From NCBI RefSeq assembly GCF_002127655.1, contig NZ_NEHB01000008.1, positions 1-64,000 of the forward strand: a DNA stretch of 64,000 nucleotides, in the 5' to 3' direction. Numbering within the stretch: position 1 is the stretch's first letter; each line of letters begins with the position of its first letter. The stretch comes from Janthinobacterium sp. GW456P (lineage in GTDB: Bacteria; Pseudomonadota; Gammaproteobacteria; Burkholderiales; Burkholderiaceae_D). The notes under the pieces are model-generated. The model saw only the letters and a list, made by a program, of their open reading frames with translations, searched no databases and was not told the DNA's origin. Shown in pieces: positions 45,629 through 55,460 of this stretch. The translations under genes were made by a program, and so were the position numbers.

Positions 45629-47350
45629 ATGTTCGGGCAACTGCGGCAATGGCAGCCACGGCGCGGCTTGGCGCGCGCGCTGGCATGCGTCTGCGTGGGT
45701 GCGCTCTTGATCGCCTGGAGTAACACTGCCGCAGCGCAAGATGAGTCTCCCGAACCCAAGGAGCACAGCGAGCTGGACGCCACTGTCTTCGCTCCCTTCC
45801 ACGCGGCGCGCGGCGAGCGGCTCACGCAGGCGCGCACATTTGTCGTGTGGCTCAGCTACCCGGACGAAGGCCGCCCGCATGCCGTGCGCTGGACCTTGAC
45901 CTTGTCCGGTCCCGGCCCGCAAGGCGCCGTGCTGCGGCGCTGGTCGGGCCTGGAACAGGTGGGCGCCGGCGGCAAGAGCGTCAACTTGCCCTGGGATGGC
46001 CGCGCCGACGCCGATGCGCGCGAACGGCGCATGCTGGCGCCGGACGGCTTATACCAGCTGCGCCTGCTGGCCGCGGCCGAGACCGGCACGCCGCGCGAGG
46101 CGCAGGTGGAACAGCAATGGCAAATCGCGGTGCAGCGGGGCGCCAGCACGGCGCCCAGGGTGCGCGCCTTCGAGGCCGGCCTGCGACAACTTCAAAGCCT
46201 GGAAGGCCAGTCCGGCTACCGCATCGTCTACGCCAACCTGCACAGCCAGACGCGCCACAGCGACGGCGGCGCGGCGCTTGACGCCTGCCATGGCGCGCAA
46301 GACCCGCAAACGGCGCCGTTCGGCCCCATCGATGCCTATAAGTATGCGCAGGAGCACGGCCTGGACGCCCTGCTGACATCCGAGCACAACCATATGTATG
46401 ACGGTTCGGACGGAACAAACCCCGCAGCCACGCCTGCCGAAGCGAAGGCCTTGTACCAGACGGGGCTGGCCGAAGCGGCCGCCTATACAAACGCCCACCC
46501 CGGTTTCCTTGCCCTGTACGGCATGGAATGGGGCGTCATCAACAAGGGCGGCCACCTGAACATCTTCAATAGCGACCAATTGCTGGGCTGGGAAAGGAAT
46601 GCCCGGGGCGAATTGCTGGCCGACCTGGAAACGCCGAAAAGCGACTACGCCGCCCTGTATGCGCTGATGCGCGAACGGGGCTGGATCGGCCAGTTCAACC
46701 ACCCTGCCTATGCGGGCCAGTTTCTCGTCGATGGCCAGCCGCTCGGCTATACGCAGGATGGCGACGCGGCCATGGTGCTGTGCGAAGTGATGAATACGTC
46801 CGCGTTTTCCACCAACGACCAGGAAACGGAAACGCGGCGCAGCAATTACGAGGCGGCCTGCAACCGTGCCCTGGCGGCCGGCTACCATGTGGCCTTCAGC
46901 AGCAACCAGGACAACCACTGCGCCAACTGGGGCGCGGCCTACGGCAACCGCACGGCCGTGCTGGTGGCCAGCCCAGCCGCCGGCATGCCCCAGCCCCTGT
47001 CACGCGACAGCTTCCTCGAAGCGCTGCGCGCGCGCCGCGTGTTTGCCACCATGGACAAGCACGCGCAGCTGCTGTTCACGGCCAATGGCAAGCTGATGGG
47101 CGAACGTTTCGACAACCACGGGCCTTTGCAACTATCCACCAGTTTCAGCAACAGCGCGGGCCGGCAAGCTGCCGCCATCGCCATCTTCCACGGCGTGCCC
47201 GGCGGCAACGGCTCCGTCACCCCCATATCGGACCAGGCCGAGCTCATTGTCACGCCCGCGCCCGGCCCCCATGTCTATTACGCGCGCCTGACGCAGGACG
47301 ACGGCAACATCGTCTGGTCGGCGCCCGTGTGGGTCAATCAGCTGCCGTGA
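45629..47350 (+). CDS. Exported PHP-type (CehA/McbA-like) metallohydrolase domain protein
   Basis: A 573-residue exported protein with a signal peptide (ALACVCVGALLIAWSNTAAAQ). After an N-terminal beta-rich segment, a PHP-like metal site runs from about residue 200: RIVYANLHSQTRHSDGG, ALLTSEHNHMYDG, LALYGMEWG, GQFNHPAYAG and SSNQDNHCANWG. These supply the His/Asp/Glu ligands of the fold. A C-terminal beta-sandwich tail follows. Similar proteins are annotated as CehA/McbA-type hydrolases (some cleave carbaryl) but the real substrate is unknown. GGAGG lies before the ATG. It is divergent from the nitrate operon; the link is probably only positional. Confidence 0.82.
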   Translation: MFGQLRQWQPRRGLARALACVCVGALLIAWSNTAAAQDESPEPKEHSELDATVFAPFHAARGERLTQARTFVVWLSYPDEGRPHAVRWTLTLSGPGPQGAVLRRWSGLEQVGAGGKSVNLPWDGRADADARERRMLAPDGLYQLRLLAAAETGTPREAQVEQQWQIAVQRGASTAPRVRAFEAGLRQLQSLEGQSGYRIVYANLHSQTRHSDGGAALDACHGAQDPQTAPFGPIDAYKYAQEHGLDALLTSEHNHMYDGSDGTNPAATPAEAKALYQTGLAEAAAYTNAHPGFLALYGMEWGVINKGGHLNIFNSDQLLGWERNARGELLADLETPKSDYAALYALMRERGWIGQFNHPAYAGQFLVDGQPLGYTQDGDAAMVLCEVMNTSAFSTNDQETETRRSNYEAACNRALAAGYHVAFSSNQDNHCANWGAAYGNRTAVLVASPAAGMPQPLSRDSFLEALRARRVFATMDKHAQLLFTANGKLMGERFDNHGPLQLSTSFSNSAGRQAAAIAIFHGVPGGNGSVTPISDQAELIVTPAPGPHVYYARLTQDDGNIVWSAPVWVNQLP

Positions 47351-47564
47351 ACGCCGCACATCAGGGCACGGCAACGGCACGGACTGGCATACCAAGTGCC
47401 GCAGAATCTACGGCCCTGATCCTTTCCAGCAAACAATATTGGAAAAGTAACTATTTTTTCAGGTAGCCGTCCATAGACACTGGTTCCTCACAGCAATCCA
47501 TGGCACCATGGCTGCGCCGTTTTGCCTGCAACGCGGCCTCCACCGGACCAACCAGGAACCTTAC

Positions 47565-49670
47565 ATGTCGTCATATCGCACTCTCGCCGGCAGCATGCTG
47601 CTCGGCCTGGCCGCAGCGGGCATCGCCCACGCGCAAGCCCCCGCCCCTGCCGCCGCCAACACCGATCCCCACCAGTGGCTGGAAGAAGTCCTCGGCGACA
47701 AGCCGTTGGCCTGGGTCAGGCAGCACAATGCCGTCACCACCAAAGAGCTGGAAGCCCGGCCCGGCTTCACGGCCCTGCAGGCGCGCCTGAAAACCATCCT
47801 CAACTCGAAGGAACGCATTCCCTACGTCAGCAAGGAAGGCGAGTATTACTACAATTTCTGGCGCGATGCCCAGCACGTGCGCGGCATCTGGCGCCGCACC
47901 ACCCTGGCGCAGTACCAGCTGGCCGAACCCGCGTGGGAAACCGTGATCGACCTCGACCAGCTGGCCGCCGGCGAGAACGAAAACTGGGTCTGGGGCGGCG
48001 CCTCCTGCCTGTATCCGAAGGGCGAACGCTGCCTCATTTCCCTGTCGCGCGGCGGCGGCGACGCCAAGGTGGTGCGCGAATATGACGTGGCCAAGCGCGC
48101 GTTTGTCGACGGCGGCTTCACCCTGCCCGAAGCGAAGGGCAGCGCCAGCTGGATCGACCAGGATACCCTGTTCGTGTCCACCGATTTCGGCCCCGGCTCG
48201 ATGACCAGCTCGGGCTATCCGCGCATCATCAAAGAGTGGCAGCGCGGCACGCCGCTGGCGCAGGCGCAAACCTTGTATGAAGCCAAGCCCGATGATCTGA
48301 GCGCGGGTGCCTACAAGGATTTCACGCCCGGCCACGAACACCAGTTCATCGAGCGGCAAATCGATTTTTACAGCGGCGAAACCTTCCTGCGCGAAGGTGC
48401 GGATCTGAAAAAAGTGCCGAAGCCGGACGACGCGACGGCCTTCACCGTGCGCGACCAATTGATCATCACCCTGCGCTCGGACTGGAAGGTCAACGGCAAG
48501 ACCTACCTGCAAGGCTCGCTGCTGGCGATCGACTTCAAGTCTTTCATGCAAGGCAAGCAGGAACTGGAAGTGCTGTACGCGCCCACGGCCACCTCGTCGC
48601 TGGACAATGTCACGGCCACCAAATCGGCCATCCTCGTCACCACCCTGGACAAGGTCAAGAACCGCCTGACGGAACTGCGTCACGTGAACGGCAAGTGGCA
48701 GCGCCGCGCCGTCGACGCGCCGAAGCTGGGTACCCTGGCCGTCAGCGCGCTCGATCCCGTCGACTCGGAGCAGTACTTCCTGACGGTGACCGACTTCCTC
48801 AATCCGACCACCCTGTATCTGGCCACGGCGCAAAGCGACCAGCGCACGAAAATCAAGTCGCTGCCCGCCTACTACGATGCGACGCCGTACAAGGTGGAGC
48901 AGTTCGAATCGACGTCGAAGGACGGCACCAAGGTGCCCTACTTCGCCATCATGAGCAAGAAGACGAAGTTCGACGGCAGCAACCCCACGGTGCTGTATGG
49001 CTACGGCGGCTTTGAAGTGTCGCTGAAACCGAGCTACAGCGGCACCACCGGCGTGGCGTGGCTGGAAAAAGGCGGCGTGTATGTGCTGGCGAATATCCGC
49101 GGCGGCGGCGAATTCGGCCCCCGCTGGCACCAGGCGGCGCTGAAGGAAAACCGCCAGCGCGCGTATGACGATTTCATCTCGGTGGCGCAGGATTTGATCA
49201 AGCGCAAGGTCACCAGTCCGCGCCACCTGGGCATCATGGGCGGCAGCAATGGCGGCCTGCTGACGGGCGCCGTGCTGGTGCAGCGTCCCGATTTGTTCAA
49301 CGCCGTCGTCAGCCAGGTGCCGCTGCTCGACATGCGCCGCTATAACAAGATGCTGGCGGGCGCTTCGTGGATGGGAGAATACGGCGACCCCGACATGCCG
49401 GAACAATGGGCCTACATCAGCAAATACTCGCCGTACCAGAACGTCTTCAAGGACAAGAAATATCCGCGCGTGCTGTTTACCACCTCGACGCGCGACGACC
49501 GGGTCCACCCCGGTCATGCGCGCAAGATGGTGGCGAAGATGGAAGAGCAAGGCCACGACGTGCTGTACTGGGAAAACACGGAAGGCGGCCACGCGGGCGC
49601 GGCCAACAACGACCAGCAGGCGCTGATGTGGGCGCTGACCTACACCTTCCTGCACGAGCAGCTGAAGTGA
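47565..49670 (+). CDS. Prolyl oligopeptidase family serine peptidase (S9), exported
   Basis: A 701-residue protein with a signal peptide (LAGSMLLGLAAAGIAHAQ), an N-terminal propeller, and a C-terminal alpha/beta hydrolase domain. The catalytic Ser is in IMGGSNGGLLTGAV, the Asp in TSTRDDRVHPGH, and the His in ENTEGGHAGAANN. YGYGGFEVSLKPSYS and LANIRGGGEFGPRWHQAAL are typical of prolyl oligopeptidases. It cleaves after proline in short peptides, here in the periplasm. The start is ATG 47565 with AGGA upstream. The 214-base gap before it contains only a weak TTTCCA/TGGAAA hairpin after the previous gene. Confidence 0.93.
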   Translation: MSSYRTLAGSMLLGLAAAGIAHAQAPAPAAANTDPHQWLEEVLGDKPLAWVRQHNAVTTKELEARPGFTALQARLKTILNSKERIPYVSKEGEYYYNFWRDAQHVRGIWRRTTLAQYQLAEPAWETVIDLDQLAAGENENWVWGGASCLYPKGERCLISLSRGGGDAKVVREYDVAKRAFVDGGFTLPEAKGSASWIDQDTLFVSTDFGPGSMTSSGYPRIIKEWQRGTPLAQAQTLYEAKPDDLSAGAYKDFTPGHEHQFIERQIDFYSGETFLREGADLKKVPKPDDATAFTVRDQLIITLRSDWKVNGKTYLQGSLLAIDFKSFMQGKQELEVLYAPTATSSLDNVTATKSAILVTTLDKVKNRLTELRHVNGKWQRRAVDAPKLGTLAVSALDPVDSEQYFLTVTDFLNPTTLYLATAQSDQRTKIKSLPAYYDATPYKVEQFESTSKDGTKVPYFAIMSKKTKFDGSNPTVLYGYGGFEVSLKPSYSGTTGVAWLEKGGVYVLANIRGGGEFGPRWHQAALKENRQRAYDDFISVAQDLIKRKVTSPRHLGIMGGSNGGLLTGAVLVQRPDLFNAVVSQVPLLDMRRYNKMLAGASWMGEYGDPDMPEQWAYISKYSPYQNVFKDKKYPRVLFTTSTRDDRVHPGHARKMVAKMEEQGHDVLYWENTEGGHAGAANNDQQALMWALTYTFLHEQLK

Positions 49671-49680
49671 GTGGTGAGGC

Positions 49681-49704
49681 CGGATTACGGGTCCCGCCAA
49701 TCCG
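49681..49704. repeat. REP-like palindrome, copy 1
   Basis: CGGATT and AATCCG flank a core with GGGTCCCGC. It shares the pattern GGATTACG-GTCCCGC-AATCC with the copy at 49827-49854, suggesting a dispersed intergenic palindrome family. Confidence 0.6.
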
Positions 49705-49731
49705 ACCTGGCGGGCTGTCGGTAGACGCAGG

Positions 49732-49780
49732 CCGGCGTAGGTCGGCGTAGGTCGGCGTAGGTCGGCGTAGGTCGGCTTAG
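49732..49780. repeat. Tandem array of a 10-bp unit, about five copies
   Basis: The unit GTCGGCGTAG occurs three times exactly (49741, 49751, 49761), with partial or variant copies on each side (GCCGGCGTAG before, GTCGGCTTAG after). The last unit forms one arm of the hairpin that follows. Confidence 0.9.
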
Positions 49781-49800
49781 CCCAACGGGCGTAAGCCGAC
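49771..49800. terminator. Strong hairpin after the prolyl oligopeptidase gene
   Basis: GTCGGCTTA (49771-49779) pairs with TAAGCCGAC (49792-49800), with an inner GCCC/GGGC around AAC. The long GC-rich stem has no U-tract. It may stabilise or end the transcript of the upstream gene. Confidence 0.5.
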
Positions 49801-49826
49801 AACATTGTTGGCCCGCCCGCGATGAT

Positions 49827-49854
49827 GTTGGATTACGCGTCCCGCTAATCCAAC
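49827..49854. repeat. REP-like palindrome, copy 2
   Basis: GTTGGATTA (49827-49835) and TAATCCAAC (49846-49854) are perfect 9-base arms around CGCGTCCCGC. It has the same core as the element at 49681-49704. Confidence 0.65.
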
Positions 49855-49911
49855 CTACGGGGCGAAAGCGGCCGCCGCAGACCGGAGGTCGACGCGGGCC
49901 GCAAGCATGGC

Positions 49912-50535
49912 CTACTTCGCCTGCGCGCTGGGCCGTTCGGCGATGCGGTCGCGGTAGGCCTGCAGATTGGATAAACCTTCCGCGCCGGGACGGTATTTCA
50001 TCAGGCCGCGCGCAAATTCCAGCGCGCAGAAGGCCGTGATGTCGGCAATCGTAAACCGCTCGCCGGCGATGTAGGGCTGGTGAGCCAGCACCTGGTCCAG
50101 CCATTGCGCCGTCTCGCGCAGCTTGCCCGCCTGCGCCGTGGCGAAATCGGGAAACTGCGGGTTTTCCAGCGCCACCAGGGCCGGATGGCCGTGGCGCACC
50201 CAGTTGGCGGCGGCGCTGAACAGATGCAGTTCCACGCGGCGGTCAGCCATTTCAATGAATGCGCGCTCCTCGAAGCCCTCGCCCATCAGGTTCGGCTGCG
50301 GCTGCAAGCCTTCCAGGTAGGTGCAGATGGCGCGCGTCTCGGTCAGCACGCGTCCGTCGTCCAGTTCCAGCACGGGCACGCGGCCCAGCGGGTTTTTCGC
50401 CAGAAAGGCGGGATCGCGGTGCTGGCCCGCCATCAGGTCGAGCGCCACTTCTTCGATGCCGCTGATGCCCTTCTCGGCGATGAACATGGTGACGCGGCGC
50501 GGATTGGGCGTGCGGGGGCTGATATAGAGTTTCAT
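49912..50535 (-). CDS. Glutathione S-transferase family protein
   Basis: A 207-residue soluble protein. The N-terminal thioredoxin-like domain (MKLYISPRTPNPRRVTMFIA, NPLGRVPVLELDDGRVLTET) carries the cis-Pro and ET residues that contact glutathione. The C-terminal helical domain has YIAGERFTIADITAFCALEF, the usual N-capping box region. The start is ATG 50535, since the extra upstream residues do not belong to the fold. Substrate unknown. Confidence 0.9.
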   Translation of the reverse strand: MKLYISPRTPNPRRVTMFIAEKGISGIEEVALDLMAGQHRDPAFLAKNPLGRVPVLELDDGRVLTETRAICTYLEGLQPQPNLMGEGFEERAFIEMADRRVELHLFSAAANWVRHGHPALVALENPQFPDFATAQAGKLRETAQWLDQVLAHQPYIAGERFTIADITAFCALEFARGLMKYRPGAEGLSNLQAYRDRIAERPSAQAK

Positions 50536-50650
50536 GTGCAGGTCTCGTCTCGTTATGGTGGTGGCCAATCAGGCGCGGCACCAGCCTGTGGCAATGCAGT
50601 CAGGCGCCCATCATACCAGCGCACCGGCATGGTGCGGCGCCCCTCGCGCG

Positions 50651-50679
50651 TTGACTTTGCCCCCGTTTCGCCTTAGATT
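50651..50679 (+). promoter_or_regulatory. Sigma-70 promoter for the M1 aminopeptidase gene
   Basis: TTGACT (50651-50656), a 17-base spacer, then TAGATT (50674-50679). The predicted start near 50686 gives a leader of about 100 bases. Confidence 0.6.
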
Positions 50680-50732
50680 GCTGTACGGGAACGCTGGCCG
50701 CCAGTTCCAGCGATGTCCCCCACACGTCATCA

Positions 50733-50767
50733 ACGCCCGCAGCCTATCCGGCTGGCGGGCGTTTTAT
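50733..50767 (+). terminator. Terminator-like hairpin inside the aminopeptidase leader
   Basis: ACGCCCGC-AGCC pairs with GGCT-G-GCGGGCGT around TATCC, followed by TTTTAT. It lies between the predicted promoter and the ATG at 50788, in the sense direction, so it could attenuate transcription. An upstream CTGG/CCAG pairing near 50694-50704 might compete with nearby structure. Confidence 0.55.
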
Positions 50768-50787
50768 CCATGAACCAAGGGCATACC

Positions 50788-53493
<2,706 letters not shown>

Positions 53494-53539
53494 GTGGTTC
53501 CCCGGCGCCGCGGCGCCGGGAACTGATGAAAACGCAGGC

Positions 53540-53773
53540 AAAAAAAACCGGCTTCGCACAGTGCGGTAGCCGGTTGAAACGCTGTTTCAGAGCGCAGGGA
53601 TAAACAAGAAAACACATGAAAAAGTGGAAATCGTGCCGGTCATTGAGGTGTCCGGCAACCTTGCGCCCGGGGTTTCCGTGCGCCATGTATCCACTATGCC
53701 AGCCCTTCCCTGAGCCAGGCTTAGGACTTCATTAAATCCCCGCCCGATTCCTGCATTTCCCCTGCCAAGTCCT
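53540..53773 (-). ncRNA. Candidate small RNA between promoter and orphan terminator
   Basis: On the minus strand a possible promoter (-35 CAGACA at 53803-53808, 17 bases, -10 CATAAT at 53780-53785) is followed about 200 bases later by a strong terminator: AACCGGCT/AGCCGGTT arms (53546-53575) and eight Ts. No credible protein gene lies between; an in-frame ATG at 53781 is upstream of the predicted start. The body can pair with itself: GGACTT with AAGTCC near the 5' end, and GCCGG with CCGGC in the middle. It matches no RNA family I recognise. The rest of the 53494-54028 gap shows nothing clear. Confidence 0.42.
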
Positions 53774-54028
53774 GCGATCATTATGATAAAACAAGTTTTA
53801 CATGTCTGGTGCCGATGGTTGAGCTCACCGGCTAAGCTGTTGAGTCATGCCTGCATCCTATCGCTCCCGGAGCGTAGTGATTTGCGCAATGCATGCTGTG
53901 TGCCAACGAAAGCATCATAGCAGCGTCATATGACCGCCTTATGACGTAGCTCTAACATTGCACGCGCGCCGCCGCGCCGATCGCGTACTATTCCCCCATC
54001 GCCCTTGCCCGTACCGTCCCGACTGCCC

Positions 54029-54775
54029 ATGCCCAGCCATCACCGCCCCTGGCCCTCCGCCATCCGCATCACGTTTCTGCTGGCCTGCGCCGTGCTGGCC
54101 GCCTGCACGCCCTTGCCTCCGGCACCGGCCCCCGCGCCCGCGCCAGCCATCCCCGCAGCCATGCCCACGCCCGCATGGCAGCGGCCAGGCGTGCAAGTGC
54201 TGCACATCGCGCCCGACGAATCGCTGCTCACCATCACCGTGCGCCGCGGTGGCGCGCTGGCGCGGCTCGGGCATGACCACGTGGTGTCCAGCCATACCCT
54301 GCAGGGCGTGGTGGCGCCCGCGCTGGGACGCGCGCAGTTCCGCTTCCGGCTCGACGAGATGCGTGTGGATGAAGAAAGCCTGCGCCAGGCGGCCGGCTTG
54401 ACGACGACGCCGTCGGCCGACGCCATCGCCGGCACGCGCCACAACATGCTGGTGCGCGTGCTCGAGGCGGAACGCTATCCGTGGGTCAGCATCGAGGCGC
54501 GCCGCACGGGCGACAAAGAGGTGTTTGATGCCGACATCACCCTGCATGGCGTGACGCGCACGGTGCGGCTGCCGGTGCGCGTCGAGCAAGCGGCCGATGG
54601 GCGCCGCCTGCAGGCCAGCGGCAACCTGCTGCTGAAACAAAGCGACTTCGGCATCGTGCCCTTCGCCATCCTGGGCGGCGCCATGGCCGTGCAGGATCAG
54701 ATGGAACTGGCGTTCCGCATCACCGCCCGGCAGGACCTCAACGGGCCAGGATCAGGCGCAAGCCCAGGCCGATGA
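54029..54775 (+). CDS. YceI-like lipoprotein
   Basis: A 248-residue protein with a lipoprotein signal (LLACAVLAACTPLPP; Cys near residue 26) and a Pro/Ala-rich linker. A lipocalin-like YceI domain follows: [58 protein letters not shown] and LLLKQSDFGIVPFAILGGAM. YceI proteins bind isoprenoid or other amphipathic lipids. The ATG at 54029 is preferred to a TTG at 54005. Its 3' end overlaps the convergent LysE gene by 38 bases. Confidence 0.82.
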   Translation: MPSHHRPWPSAIRITFLLACAVLAACTPLPPAPAPAPAPAIPAAMPTPAWQRPGVQVLHIAPDESLLTITVRRGGALARLGHDHVVSSHTLQGVVAPALGRAQFRFRLDEMRVDEESLRQAAGLTTTPSADAIAGTRHNMLVRVLEAERYPWVSIEARRTGDKEVFDADITLHGVTRTVRLPVRVEQAADGRRLQASGNLLLKQSDFGIVPFAILGGAMAVQDQMELAFRITARQDLNGPGSGASPGR

Positions 54776-55367
54776 AGATGGTGCCGGCCACGCGGTCCAG
54801 CCACAGGCCGGCGCGCGGGCGGCGGTTCAGCCACAGGCCGACGGCGCCGGAAAAATAGCCGAGCAGGCCGAACAGCACGCACGCCTGCGCCGTGAAGACC
54901 AGGCCCAGCTGCGCCGTCTGCCAGCTGGCATTGCCCTGGCCCGCGACGATGAACTGCGGCAGGAACGACAGGAAAAACAGCACGACTTTCGGATTGATAC
55001 TGTTGGCGAACAAGCCTTTGCCGAACAAACGCAGCAAGGATTCGTCGGGCAAGGCCGCCGCGCCATCGACTCTGGCGCCGCCACGGCTGCGCAGGGCGCC
55101 GATGCCCAGCCACACCAGATACAGCCCGCCGGCTACTTTCAGTACGGTGAACGCCGTCGGCGAAGCGGCCAGCAGGGCCGACACGCCGATGGTCGCCAGC
55201 ACTGTGTGCGTGAGGCAGCCAAGGGCGCAGCCCAGGCCGAACGCCATGCCCTGGCGGCGCCCGCGCGACATGCCCACACCCAGCACCATCAGGTTGTCGG
55301 GGCCGGGACTGGCGGTGATCAAAACGGCGGCGGCCAGGAAGGCCAGGAACTGGTCGGGACTGAGCAT
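54738..55367 (-). CDS. LysE-family amino acid exporter
   Basis: A 209-residue inner-membrane protein with about six helices and the family signature ITASPGPDNLMVLGVGMSRG near the N terminus; FANSINPKVVLFFLSFLPQF is the second conserved block. Exports amino acids or homoserine-lactone-like compounds; the substrate is not predictable. Convergent overlap with the YceI-like gene. Confidence 0.92.
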   Translation of the reverse strand: MLSPDQFLAFLAAAVLITASPGPDNLMVLGVGMSRGRRQGMAFGLGCALGCLTHTVLATIGVSALLAASPTAFTVLKVAGGLYLVWLGIGALRSRGGARVDGAAALPDESLLRLFGKGLFANSINPKVVLFFLSFLPQFIVAGQGNASWQTAQLGLVFTAQACVLFGLLGYFSGAVGLWLNRRPRAGLWLDRVAGTIFIGLGLRLILAR

Positions 55368-55460
55368 GACTATCTCGCGGGCAAAAGCGGCATGATACCG
55401 GAGCGGGCGCTAGGCGGACAGGACAGGAAATTGCCCGTATGTCACCGAGAGTCGATTAAA

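Noticed and set aside
47499-47512. CCATGG-CA-CCATGG as an operator
   Set aside because: Two short palindromes that are likely to occur by chance in this composition; no further symmetry around them.
53587-53781. 64-residue minus-strand frame in the gap after the aminopeptidase
   Set aside because: No ribosome-binding site, no recognisable domain, and its ATG lies within the predicted -10 box. The orphan terminator fits a non-coding transcript better.
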